Numbered from the stretch's first letter, positions 9,009 to 16,814 are shown. The stretch is 26,960 nt of DNA from Akkermansiaceae bacterium UBA5688 (GCA_002420315.1 DIHU01000188.1:14851-41810), one strand, 5' to 3'. Numbers and translations: made by a program. The notes: generated by a model not told the origin, from the sequence alone.

Positions 9009-9045
9009 GAAAATTACATGACGTGTCAATTTTCATGTAAATTTC
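9009..9045. repeat. Inverted repeat upstream of the SelW-like gene
   Basis: Two 13-nt arms (GAAAATTACATGA and TCATGTAAATTTC) are complementary at 12 of 13 positions, separated by 11 nt. A smaller nested palindrome, TGACGTGTCA, lies at 9019-9028. On the minus strand the loop gives TTGACA (9029-9024), but I see no good -10 at 16-18 nt. It could be an operator or a leader hairpin for the SelW-like gene, whose start is about 30-40 nt away. Confidence 0.55.
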
Positions 9046-9139
9046 AGAAGTCTAAAGTCAAAGAAACGAAATTTTAAAAAAATCTCGTAGAGCCACCGGT
9101 CTAAAATTCAGAAAAAAGAGAAGCGCACCAGAGGAAGAA

Positions 9140-9174
9140 CTAGAGTCATCCAAGGATCCCCACCATGGCTCTAG
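9140..9174. repeat. Inverted repeat, 10-bp stem
   Basis: CTAGAGTCAT (9140-9149) pairs with ATGGCTCTAG (9165-9174) with a single G-T pair; the 15-nt loop includes GGATCC. There is no adjacent T-run on either strand, so it does not look like an intrinsic terminator. Function unknown. Confidence 0.45.
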
Positions 9175-9285
9175 AATTCCAGAAGCCTCGACAGGCGCCG
9201 GGGCCTAATTCGATGTCTATCTTCTTTTCTCCGAAAGAGCTTTCTAATCCAATCAATCATCTTTTTAAAATCTAAACGTTTACGG

Positions 9286-9459
9286 TTAGGGAAGACATTT
9301 ATCCATTTGGTGAGGTCTCTCAGCACCAGGCAGACATGGTCTTCTATACATGAGCTTGGCCATCGTTTTACAATTTCCTATCACCTGAGAGGAGCACCAC
9401 ATTCCGTAACGATCTTCGTAAGACAGCTTGATGGATCTCATTGGGATTTGGTAATTCAT
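9286..9459 (-). CDS. Small hypothetical protein (57 residues), doubtful
   Basis: I do not recognise this protein. The frame from ATG 9459 (or ATG 9441, in frame) to TAA 9286 gives a short protein rich in Cys, Met, Trp and Arg, with phrases such as SYEDRYGMWC and IGNCKTMAKLMYRRP. There is no signal peptide or membrane segment. The main support is context: a near-copy of the palindrome found in the gbsR-type promoter lies 17 bp before the ATG. Against it are the lack of a clear ribosome site and a competing coding-like frame just downstream, so it may be a decayed gene fragment. Confidence 0.25.
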   Translation of the reverse strand: MNYQIPMRSIKLSYEDRYGMWCSSQVIGNCKTMAKLMYRRPCLPGAERPHQMDKCLP

Positions 9460-9476
9460 TTTTTAATTTATTATTC

Positions 9477-9494
9477 TTTCAGTATTTAATGAAA
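9477..9494. promoter_or_regulatory. Second operator-like palindrome copy
   Basis: TTTCAGTATTTAATGAAA matches the perfect palindrome at 10068-10085 at 16 of 18 positions; the left half-site is identical over 9 nt. It lies 47 bp beyond the stop of the GbsR/MarR-type gene and 17 bp upstream of the small minus-strand ORF. Only the palindrome is shared, not the flanks, which argues for a protein-binding site rather than a sequence duplication. Confidence 0.55.
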
Positions 9495-9541
9495 ATTTAA
9501 CTCGGCGAACTTAAGTTTCTAAAATTAGGATCACGGGGCTT

Positions 9542-10063
9542 CTAGCTGAAAAACTTCATCGCCAGCTTGATCGCCTTGCCATGTTGCATCGAAGCAACGC
9601 GATCACCCATTCGAGAAGCAAAGCTCACGAAATCTTCGAGCTGATCCATCTGATCATGAAAAGCTCTCCCCTCTTGCGATTTCATATCTTCAGAAGCAGC
9701 CTTGCAGTTTCGTAAAGTTTCGAGGGCCGGCTCAATCTCTCGCCGCTTCCGCTCTCGCGCAACCCGCCTAAAGATCTCCCAAACATCTTTCTCCGCTTCG
9801 AAGAACTCTTTTCGTTCACCCTTCTTAGTAACAATCCTGATCAGCCCCCAGCTGACGAGATCTTTTAAATTTGTATGAGCGTTTCCTCTACTAATTTCCA
9901 AGGTTTCCATAACCTCGTCAGTGCTCATTACGTTTGAAGCAGTCATCAATAGTGCGTGAATTTGAGCCATCGTTCGGTTGATGCCCCACTGCGCCCCCAT
10001 TATTCCCCATTGAGTCACGAACTCATCGCGTGCCTCTTCTAGCCTGACTTTTTCATCCACCAT
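9542..10063 (-). CDS. GbsR/MarR-type transcriptional regulator
   Basis: The product is 173 residues, the normal size for GbsR-like MarR-family regulators. The N-terminal motif QWGIMGAQWGINRTMAQIHALL is the usual opening of this group. A winged helix-turn-helix follows (about 45-85: MSTDEVMETLEISRGNAHTNLKDLVSWGLI, then the wing RIVTKKGERKEFFEAE). A charged helical C-terminal half (about 95-170) probably dimerises. Founding members repress glycine betaine/choline genes, but no such genes are in the window, so the ligand is unknown. A perfect 18-bp palindrome overlaps its own -10 element, which implies autoregulation. The predicted transcript starts only a few nt before the ATG, so the mRNA may be leaderless. 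pgk lies 150 bp upstream on the same strand. Confidence 0.85.
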   Translation of the reverse strand: MVDEKVRLEEARDEFVTQWGIMGAQWGINRTMAQIHALLMTASNVMSTDEVMETLEISRGNAHTNLKDLVSWGLIRIVTKKGERKEFFEAEKDVWEIFRRVARERKRREIEPALETLRNCKAASEDMKSQEGRAFHDQMDQLEDFVSFASRMGDRVASMQHGKAIKLAMKFFS

Positions 10064-10067
10064 CCCT

Positions 10068-10085
10068 TTTCAGTATATACTGAAA
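10068..10085. promoter_or_regulatory. Perfect 18-bp palindrome, probable autoregulatory operator
   Basis: TTTCAGTATATACTGAAA is its own reverse complement over 18 bp. It begins 4 bp before the start codon of the GbsR/MarR-type gene and contains the -10 hexamer of the predicted promoter. That position is classical for autorepression by blocking RNA polymerase. Confidence 0.75.
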
Positions 10086-10100
10086 GTTCATTTATGCCAA
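10072..10100 (-). promoter_or_regulatory. Sigma70-like promoter of the GbsR/MarR-type gene
   Basis: On the minus strand TTGGCA (10100-10095) and TATACT (10077-10072) are separated by exactly 17 nt. The expected start of transcription is near 10065, about 2-4 nt before ATG 10063, so the mRNA would be leaderless or nearly so. The -10 lies inside the palindrome. Confidence 0.7.
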
Positions 10101-10213
10101 GCTCGCGCTTAAGGATTTTGAGATCTCATGGTCTTTACCCCATGGACTGGACCTTGAAATCTTACAAAGCCCGCCCAAAAAAATCGTGCGAAGCTGCGGA
10201 GCTACAAGGGGAA

Positions 10214-11413
10214 TTACGCGTCAGTCAAGGCAGCCACTCCAGGGAGGGTCTTTCCTTCCAGGAGTTCAAGACTTGCTCCACCACCGGTAGAAATAAAACT
10301 CATCTTATCCGCAACTCCGAACTTCACCGCGGCAGTCACAGAATCACCCCCTCCAACGATGCTAAGAGCTCCGCTTTCCACAACAGCCTCGGCAATCTCT
10401 CTTGTCCCTTTTGCGAAACAGTCCTTTTCAAAAACGCCCATTGGCCCGTTCCACAAAACCGTCTTCGCCGTCAGCAAGACCTTCTTAAATTCGGCAATCG
10501 CGACATCGCCGATATCGATGCCTTCCTTGTCGGCCGGAATTGCCCCACCTTTCCCATAAACTTCAGTATTCCAAGTCGCAGCGCCCTCCTTGAACTCTTT
10601 AGTGATACGCGTATCTGCTGGGAGAAGAAATTTCACTCCTTTATCCTCGGCTTTTTTCAGGATCTCAAGAGCCAACTCCTGCTTGTCATTTTCGACCAAG
10701 CTCATTCCAACTTCGTAACCCTGCGCCTTTCGGAAAGTGTAGGCCATAGCTCCACCAATCAGGATCGTATCAGCTTTTTCAAGAAGCGCGGAAATAACTT
10801 CAATCTTATCACTCACTTTCGCACCCCCCATTATCACGACAAATGGGCTTTCGGCGTTAGCGAGTTTACCTTCAAGATACTCAAGCTCACGCTCGATGAG
10901 TAACCCCATAGCACTTTTAGAAATGTGATACGTGACCCCCTCGGTGGAAGCGTGGCCTCGATGAGCGGTTCCAAAAGCATCATTCACAAAAATCTCTGCA
11001 TTACCGGCGAGAGACTTGGCGAATTCAGCATCGTTTTTCTTCTCCTCGCTGTAGTAACGAGTATTTTCCAAAAGGAGAATCTCTCCATCCTTCAGTTGCG
11101 AGCGAAGAGCTAAAGTGTCATCTCCGATACAATCATCCGCAAAAGTAACATCCTGCTCCAACAACTCACAAAGTCGGGCCGCGACTGGGTCTAACGAATA
11201 CTTCTTCTCCCTAGCTTCAGTCGGCCGCCCCATGTGAGAACAAAGGACCAGACGAGCTCCGTTAGAAACAAGCTGTTTGATAGTCGGAAGAGCCGCCTGA
11301 ATACGGGTGTCATCCGTGATTTCGAAGGTATCATTGGTGGGAACATTAAAATCGGCACGCATCAAGACTTCCTGACCGGCGACGTCGATATCACGAATGG
11401 TGAGTTTACTCAT
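10214..11413 (-). CDS. pgk: Phosphoglycerate kinase
   Basis: Phosphoglycerate kinase transfers phosphate from 1,3-bisphosphoglycerate to ADP in cytoplasmic glycolysis, and runs in reverse for gluconeogenesis. With ATG 11413 the protein has 399 residues, the usual length. A GTG at 11443 would add ten residues; family proteins begin close to the SKLTIRDID segment. Signatures seen are RADFNVP (about 19-25), SHMGRP (about 59-64), LLENTRYYSEE, NDAFGTAHR, VVIMGGAKVSDK, WNGPMGVFE, and the C-terminal nucleotide loop GGGDSVTA. The gene stands apart from gapA and tpi. A TTGACA hexamer lies at 11456-11451 on the minus strand, but I see no good -10. The next gene to the right is divergent, 137 bp away. 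Confidence 0.98.
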   Translation of the reverse strand: MSKLTIRDIDVAGQEVLMRADFNVPTNDTFEITDDTRIQAALPTIKQLVSNGARLVLCSHMGRPTEAREKKYSLDPVAARLCELLEQDVTFADDCIGDDTLALRSQLKDGEILLLENTRYYSEEKKNDAEFAKSLAGNAEIFVNDAFGTAHRGHASTEGVTYHISKSAMGLLIERELEYLEGKLANAESPFVVIMGGAKVSDKIEVISALLEKADTILIGGAMAYTFRKAQGYEVGMSLVENDKQELALEILKKAEDKGVKFLLPADTRITKEFKEGAATWNTEVYGKGGAIPADKEGIDIGDVAIAEFKKVLLTAKTVLWNGPMGVFEKDCFAKGTREIAEAVVESGALSIVGGGDSVTAAVKFGVADKMSFISTGGGASLELLEGKTLPGVAALTDA

Positions 11414-11550
11414 AGTTAGCGGGGTTTTTGGTGCCGCAGACACGGCTTTCTGTCAAGAGTTCCCCGGTTTTCACAGTTCTGCCTCGAGAAGCACCCACCT
11501 TCCTTGCGCCTTGTCATTCAAGGGTTCTTTGCCCATTCTCTTTAAAACTC

Positions 11551-12387
11551 ATGAAGATCAAGAAAGCGGTTATTACGGCAGCCGGCCCCACACAGCAGCA
11601 CTTACCTCTGCAGACCCTCATCAGCCCTAATGGAAAGACTAAAACGGTCGTCGCTTTCATTCTCGACGAAATCTTCTCCAGTGGGATCGAATCCGCCGCT
11701 ATCGTCATCGCACCAGGAACAGAGAAGGCTTTCTCCTCCGCAGTCTCAAACCATCTTGATAAAGTCGTCTTCATAGAACAAGCGACTCCACGGGGATATG
11801 GACACGCCATTCTTTGCGCCCGGGATTTTACTGGAAACGACCCATTTCTCGTGATGATGGGGGACCATCTCTACCTTTCTCTTGCCAAAGAATCGTGCGT
11901 CCGCCAGCTCCTGAATTTTGCATCCCAAGCAAACGGGCCAGTTTCTGCAGTACAACCAACCCACGAAAGTAAGCTTCCATTTTATGGGACGGTGGCAGGT
12001 TCTCCGGTTGGAGGAATTCAGGGACTCTATGAAGTTTCCCATGTCATTGAGAAGCCGACTCCCACCATCGCCGAGCAAGAGCTTATCGTTCCGGGCTTAC
12101 GATCAGGCAGCTATCTTTGCTTCTTTGGGATCCACGTTCTAACCGCACCAGTAATGGAATATCTTGATCAAGCATTCACCGAAAAAGAAGATCTTCCCCT
12201 TACACCTAGTCTTGCTGCTGCAGCTAAAAGTGAAAAATATCTAGCGAGCGAAATTGAGGGCCTTCGCTTCAATATCGAAGAATCATATGGACTCCTTCGA
12301 GCTCAACTCGGAATGGCCCTCTCAGGTGAAGGGCGCGACGAAGTAATGGGTTACATGATCGAACTAATTGCTGCTACCCGGAATTAA
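11551..12387 (+). CDS. GalU-like nucleotidyltransferase with degenerate signature loop
   Basis: The product is 278 residues from ATG 11551; the frame is open upstream, but MKIKKAVITAAG matches the normal beginning of the GalU/RmlA-type fold. Family features are QATPRGYGHAILCARDFTGNDPFLVMMGDHLY (about 72-104: base recognition and the metal-binding Asp), VIEKPTP (about 170) and an RSGSYLCFFG segment. GalU makes UDP-glucose from UTP and glucose-1-phosphate. The expected G-x-G-T-R-x-x-P-x-T phosphate-binding loop reads AAGPTQQHLPLQT here: the second Gly and the catalytic Arg are absent. It may therefore be a weak enzyme, have altered specificity, or serve as a regulatory partner. It is followed after 17 bp by the kinase-pyrophosphorylase fusion, probably in one operon. 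Confidence 0.8.
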   Translation: MKIKKAVITAAGPTQQHLPLQTLISPNGKTKTVVAFILDEIFSSGIESAAIVIAPGTEKAFSSAVSNHLDKVVFIEQATPRGYGHAILCARDFTGNDPFLVMMGDHLYLSLAKESCVRQLLNFASQANGPVSAVQPTHESKLPFYGTVAGSPVGGIQGLYEVSHVIEKPTPTIAEQELIVPGLRSGSYLCFFGIHVLTAPVMEYLDQAFTEKEDLPLTPSLAAAAKSEKYLASEIEGLRFNIEESYGLLRAQLGMALSGEGRDEVMGYMIELIAATRN

Positions 12388-12404
12388 TCTTCTCATATTT
12401 TCCG

Positions 12405-15400
12405 ATGTTAGTCTCACTCATCACCGCAGAGGACCCCGCGACACGCGATCGCTCATTAGCGGAAGCTTGTGTTTCCCTCGATGCTAAGGGTCTCTTGCAA
12501 GAATGCTCCACACTAGATGCCTTCCGCCGCACATCAGAAAATCTCTATCATCGCGTTCGTGCCATCTTTTTTCTGCAAGCCATTCATCGGTTTCACCTCC
12601 CCGAAAAACTCCCCACTTCAGATACCGGATCCATCCCTTTCGATGGTTACGAGAACCTTCTTGGGCGCCACTTTGAGGAAGCCATAGAAGTCTTTCTTAG
12701 AGTCCAAGACCAAGAAGGCCCATCCGATGGCATTTGCTCCGCTCTCGCATCAGCTTATCATCAACTCGCCTTTCAAACTCTGGCCGATCAAGTCCGGAAA
12801 TCAGTCCGGACGGTCCGCGGAAACCAGTGGATGTTTCGCATGGGACACCCAGCTGATCACCCACTCCGTATCCGTCATGAACTCCTCGAGCAGGACGAAC
12901 ATCGCTTTCCCATTCTCTGCGAACGCACTCCTGTTCGCATGGATTTGACCCACTCGGCTTGGTCGGACATTTTTTTCCTAGGCATGGACTTCCCCCAAGG
13001 AGCCCGTGTCGTCAACGTCTCAGTGGATCTCGCTGTTCATGGGCGCGACGCCGAGCCCAAACCTCCGGTCGAGGCTTACTTTCGTATTATCGATGAACCG
13101 GTCCTCAAGCTCACGTCTATTGACCTCAAAGCCACTGCCACCATCACCTCCCTAGCCGATGTCTTCGACTTTGCGAAAGACTACCTCGGACTTCTCAAAG
13201 CGGCCATCATTGCATCTGGCATCATCCCGCCGGGCATTGAAGGATCCGGGAAATCCCTCGCCGAGCTTCTCAATAGACTGGTAGGACCCAATCGCGGAAT
13301 TGAAATCATCTCCTCGGTTAATGACATCCCGAAAGGCTCCCGCTTGGCCGTTTCGACAAACCTCCTCGCCGCCCTCATCAGTTCCTGTATGCGTGCCACT
13401 GGACAAACCCAGTCACTCACCGGCGAACTCACCGAAAACGAAAGACGTCTTGTCCTTGCCCGTGCCATCCTAGGCGAATGGATCGGTGGCTCCGGCGGTG
13501 GTTGGCAAGACTCCGGCGGCGTCTGGCCAGGAATCAAACTGATTGAAGGGGAACTTGCCGGCGATGCCGATCCGGAACAAGGAATTTCCCGGGGCCGCCT
13601 CATGCCCAAACACAAAGTATTTAATCACAAGGAAATCCCGAATTCCGCCCGGCAGGCCCTCACCGATTCCTTAATTCTCGTTCACGGGGGCATGGCTCAA
13701 AACGTCGGTCCCATCCTCGAGATGGTCACCGAAAAATATCTTCTCCGATCTTCCGAGGAATGGAGGGCACGCCAAGAGGCTCTCGACCTCCTCGATCAAA
13801 TTGTAACGGCCCTCGCTAGCGGCAATATCCGAGAACTTGGACGTCTCACTACCGAGAACTTTCGGGGACCACTCCAAACGATTATTCCTTGGGCTACCAA
13901 TCACTTTACCGAAACTCTCATCGATCGCGTCTCCAAGAAATTTGGGGAAGACTTCTGGGGCTTTTGGATGCTTGGCGGCATGTCCGGCGGCGGTATGGGC
14001 TTCATTGTCGAACCATCACGTAAGCAGGAAGCCCTCAATATCATTCACGACATGATGATTCAAACCAAGCGGGAGCTCGAAAACGCCCTCCCCTTCGCCA
14101 TGGATCCCGTCGTTTACGACTTCGCGATTAACCCCCATGGGACCTTTGGTCAGATCCATCGTGGAGACGACGCTCTACTCCCGCCCCCCTACTATCACCT
14201 CGCTCTTGCCGATACGCTACGGACTCCTCCCGAGAAACTCTCACCGACAAGTCGCGCTGAACTCGATCAATTCGCTCGAGCCTGCCGGACAAATTCCACA
14301 TTTTCTTCTTCTGTCGAGTCCCTCTTCGAAACACTCATTCCGAATGCCGACAACGAAGCGAACGGTGACAACTCACTTTCCAAGCTCCTTGCTGAAAACG
14401 GATTTGATCAACGACAGCACGAAGGCATTCGCAAAGACCTTTTCGAAGGTAGAATCGGGCTTGCCCAAAACCGCTTACCTCCGACCACTCTTATCGAGGA
14501 TGTCTCACCTACAGACATCACTGATTTCACAAAATTAGATTCTAAGAAAGATCTTGTGGTTGGTGAACGATCGCTTGCTAACGGAGAGGTCGCCGTCATC
14601 ACCCTTGCCGCTGGAGCTGGTTCCCGCTGGACCCAAGGCGCGGGAGTTTGCAAGGCGCTCCACCCCTTCGTTCGTCTTGGCGAACGCCATCGCACCTTTA
14701 TCGAAACCCACCTAGGCAAGTCCCGCAAACGTGGCCACGAAGCAGGCTCGACCATCCCCCATGTTTTCACAACATCCTACCTGACCCACCATCCCACACG
14801 TCAGTTTCTGGATACCGTTCAGGATTACAACTATCCCGGCCCACTCCGCTTGTCCCAAGGTCGATCAGTGGGCCTTCGCATGATTCCAACTGTGAGTGAC
14901 CTACGCTTTGCCTGGGAGGAAATGCCCCAGCAGGTCCTCGATGAGCAGCAGCAAAAAATGCGTGACTCAGTCAGATCAGCCTTGCTCAAATGGGCCCAAT
15001 CGACCGGAGAAGCGACTGATTACACCGACAACCTCCCGCTACAGTGCCTCCATCCTGTCGGTCACTTTTATGAGGTTCCCAACCTCCTTCTCAATGGGAC
15101 TCTCGCCGATCTCTTAATCGACCGGCCACAACTCAAGACACTCATGTTGCACAACATCGACACTCTTGGAGCCGATGTTGACCCCGCCCTTCTTGGCCAC
15201 CACTTGGCGAGTAAAACTGGACTCACTTTCGAAGTCATCACCCGCCGACTCGAAGACAGAGGCGGTGGCCTTGCTTCAATCGGAGGCCGCCCAAGACTCC
15301 TTGAAGGCCTCGCGATGCCGCGCGAGGAAGACGAGTTCACACTCTCTTATTACAACTCGATGACAACCTGGATTGACATCGACAAACTTCTTGGGCTCTT

Positions 15401-15716
15401 CGGCCTTACTCGAGACGATATTCTTGCTCGTGACGAAAAGAAGATCCTCGCTGGCATCCGAAAAGTCGCCTCAACTCTTCCCACTTACGTTACGCTTAAA
15501 GAAGTGAAAAAGCGCTGGGGCCACGGCCAGGAAGACATTTTCCCCGTCACACAATTCGAAAAACTCTGGGGTGACCTTACCTCCCTCTCCGACATCGATT
15601 CGAAATTCATCGTTGTGCCGAGATCCCGTGGTCAGCAACTCAAAGACCCCGCCCAACTAGACTCCTGGCTCCGCGACGGCTCCGCCAACCACATCGAATC
15701 ACTCTGCTTGTGGTAG
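12405..15716 (+). CDS. GHMP kinase - UDP-sugar pyrophosphorylase-like fusion protein
   Basis: The product is 1103 residues. Residues 1-170 are a helical region I do not recognise. A fucokinase-like GHMP kinase follows (about 173-600): the opening motif R174-T-P-V-R-M-D-L then W186-S-D, and the Gly-rich ATP loop G361-GSGGGWQDSGGVWPG. The C-terminal third (about 728-1080) resembles UDPGP-type pyrophosphorylases: ITLAAGAGSRW (R741) with a following K-A-L-H-P, HNIDTLGADVDP, and FEVITRRLEDRGGGLASIGG. The likely role is to phosphorylate a free sugar at C1 and transfer it to a nucleotide in one polypeptide. Bacteroides Fkp (about 950 residues) combines the same activities in the opposite order. The sugar and nucleotide are unknown; the upstream GalU-like protein may be a partner. 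There is no signal peptide, so it is cytoplasmic. Confidence 0.82.
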   Translation: MLVSLITAEDPATRDRSLAEACVSLDAKGLLQECSTLDAFRRTSENLYHRVRAIFFLQAIHRFHLPEKLPTSDTGSIPFDGYENLLGRHFEEAIEVFLRVQDQEGPSDGICSALASAYHQLAFQTLADQVRKSVRTVRGNQWMFRMGHPADHPLRIRHELLEQDEHRFPILCERTPVRMDLTHSAWSDIFFLGMDFPQGARVVNVSVDLAVHGRDAEPKPPVEAYFRIIDEPVLKLTSIDLKATATITSLADVFDFAKDYLGLLKAAIIASGIIPPGIEGSGKSLAELLNRLVGPNRGIEIISSVNDIPKGSRLAVSTNLLAALISSCMRATGQTQSLTGELTENERRLVLARAILGEWIGGSGGGWQDSGGVWPGIKLIEGELAGDADPEQGISRGRLMPKHKVFNHKEIPNSARQALTDSLILVHGGMAQNVGPILEMVTEKYLLRSSEEWRARQEALDLLDQIVTALASGNIRELGRLTTENFRGPLQTIIPWATNHFTETLIDRVSKKFGEDFWGFWMLGGMSGGGMGFIVEPSRKQEALNIIHDMMIQTKRELENALPFAMDPVVYDFAINPHGTFGQIHRGDDALLPPPYYHLALADTLRTPPEKLSPTSRAELDQFARACRTNSTFSSSVESLFETLIPNADNEANGDNSLSKLLAENGFDQRQHEGIRKDLFEGRIGLAQNRLPPTTLIEDVSPTDITDFTKLDSKKDLVVGERSLANGEVAVITLAAGAGSRWTQGAGVCKALHPFVRLGERHRTFIETHLGKSRKRGHEAGSTIPHVFTTSYLTHHPTRQFLDTVQDYNYPGPLRLSQGRSVGLRMIPTVSDLRFAWEEMPQQVLDEQQQKMRDSVRSALLKWAQSTGEATDYTDNLPLQCLHPVGHFYEVPNLLLNGTLADLLIDRPQLKTLMLHNIDTLGADVDPALLGHHLASKTGLTFEVITRRLEDRGGGLASIGGRPRLLEGLAMPREEDEFTLSYYNSMTTWIDIDKLLGLFGLTRDDILARDEKKILAGIRKVASTLPTYVTLKEVKKRWGHGQEDIFPVTQFEKLWGDLTSLSDIDSKFIVVPRSRGQQLKDPAQLDSWLRDGSANHIESLCLW

Positions 15717-15759
15717 AAATTAATAATGTCTTTTCCCTTCTCTAATTGAATTTTGAGCG

Positions 15760-16146
15760 ATGAAGAGACTTATACTTTTATCAGTCTTGCTCTCATCATT
15801 AGCACTAGCACTAGCTCGATATTACGAGTTTGATTTAGAGAAAGCTAGTAATCCATTTGCACAAGAATCCTATGGGATCCCGCAAGACCACGAAGTATAC
15901 TTGGCGGACGTAAAAGTTCCTTGGGGACTCATCGGAGAAGCAGGCTGGGTGCAAATAGGATACGAAAAAGACGAAGGGCTACGCATCATTCCACAAAACG
16001 AGAACCTCACTCCAAGAGAACCAGAGATTTCAATATGGAAGGGCCGTATTTTCGCATATCATCACATCAGGGAATCATCCAACAATCAACTGACCTTAAA
16101 ACTTGGACCAATGTCAGCGAGCAAGCCGAATCGATATCACTCCTGA
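15760..16146 (+). CDS. Small secreted hypothetical protein, probably frameshifted
   Basis: From ATG 15760 a signal peptide (MKRLILLSVLLSSLALALA) leads into an unrecognised protein of 128 residues that ends at TGA 16144-16146. From about 16030 a different frame takes over in quality: it reads GPYFRIS, GIIQQSTDLKTWTNV and SGPVFLREL, ending in the 16200 region. The phrase STDL-x-x-W-T followed by F-x-R is a common C-terminal pattern in verrucomicrobial secreted proteins. The tail read in the first frame (NQLTLKLGPMSASKPNRYHS) looks like noise. I infer a one-base frameshift near 16030-16045, either a real lesion or a sequence error. The restored frame has no stop before 16311-16313, which would overlap aat, so the true end is unclear. 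Confidence 0.55.
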   Translation: MKRLILLSVLLSSLALALARYYEFDLEKASNPFAQESYGIPQDHEVYLADVKVPWGLIGEAGWVQIGYEKDEGLRIIPQNENLTPREPEISIWKGRIFAYHHIRESSNNQLTLKLGPMSASKPNRYHS

Positions 16147-16203
16147 TGTCCCAGTTTAGCGGCCCCGTCTTCTTGCGCGAACTCTGCCCTAAAGCGCGAA
16201 GTT

Positions 16204-16794
16204 TTAAATCTCCACCGCTTCCGCGAGCATCTGACGATACTCGGCCTGTGAAACTTCGTATCCCCCGAAAGTCCTCAGATGATCGGTCATCCACTGGGTA
16301 TCTAGTAAAATAACTCTCTCTTCGCGAAGCCATTCAACTAGGTTCACCAGAGCGATTTTACTCGCATCAGTCTTACGGCTAAACATGCTCTCACCAAAAA
16401 AAGCCCTTCCCAGTCGCACCCCGTATAGCCCGCCTTGTAAACCCGCTTCATCCCAGCACTCCACCGAATGGGCAAATCCTTGTTTGAAGAGCTCGCAATA
16501 GCTCTCCATGATTACCGGGTCAATCCAAGTCTCCTCTCGGTCACGACATCCCTCCATCACCTCCTGAAACGAAGTGTCAAATCGCACCTCAAAAGGTCGC
16601 TTTCTTATCGAACGTCTCAAACCGCTCGAAATATGAAATCGGTCATCAAGTGGAATAATTCCCCGCTCCTTCGGGTGAAACCAATAAATGTCACCATCTT
16701 CCGACATCGGAAAAACCCCCTCCATATAGGCACCTAAAAGGACTTCAGTCGGAATTTTCTCCACAGACGTATTTTTGCGATACAAAGCCCTCAT
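16204..16794 (-). CDS. aat: Leucyl/phenylalanyl-tRNA--protein transferase
   Basis: Aat transfers Leu or Phe from its tRNA to proteins with N-terminal Lys or Arg and so marks them for ClpS/ClpAP degradation (N-degron pathway, cytoplasm). The product is 196 residues, somewhat shorter than E. coli Aat (about 234) but in the range of many bacteria. Motifs seen are LLGAYMEGVFPM (about 19-30), IYWFHPKERGIIPLD, the GGLYGVRLGRAFFGESMFSRKTDASKIALVNLV core (about 122-154) and LLDTQWMTDHLRTFGG near the end. Its start is only 20 bp from the start of the divergent yceD-like gene, so the promoters of the two must overlap or lie inside coding sequence. Confidence 0.96.
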   Translation of the reverse strand: MRALYRKNTSVEKIPTEVLLGAYMEGVFPMSEDGDIYWFHPKERGIIPLDDRFHISSGLRRSIRKRPFEVRFDTSFQEVMEGCRDREETWIDPVIMESYCELFKQGFAHSVECWDEAGLQGGLYGVRLGRAFFGESMFSRKTDASKIALVNLVEWLREERVILLDTQWMTDHLRTFGGYEVSQAEYRQMLAEAVEI

Positions 16795-16814
16795 TTCAAT
16801 CTACAATTCTACCC

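Larger units (their letters stand above)
8984..9285. other. Non-coding-looking stretch with inverted repeats
   Basis: No convincing gene. A minus-strand frame ending with TAG at 9171 reads plausibly for about 45 codons (KWINVFPNRKRLDF, then a Lys/Arg-rich tail) but has no good start and sits out of frame with the small ORF at 9286-9459; it may be a remnant. Two inverted repeats are listed separately. The sequence is AT-rich upstream of the SelW-like gene. Confidence 0.4.

Noticed and set aside
9307..9489. A 60-codon plus-strand open frame in the region before the GbsR-type gene
   Set aside because: There is no ribosome site or recognisable motif, and it overlaps the palindrome copy and the minus-strand small ORF.
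10094..10903. A 269-codon plus-strand open frame opposite pgk
   Set aside because: pgk on the minus strand has every family motif over this stretch, and the plus-strand product (Ser/Arg-rich, no recognisable domain) is its antisense shadow.
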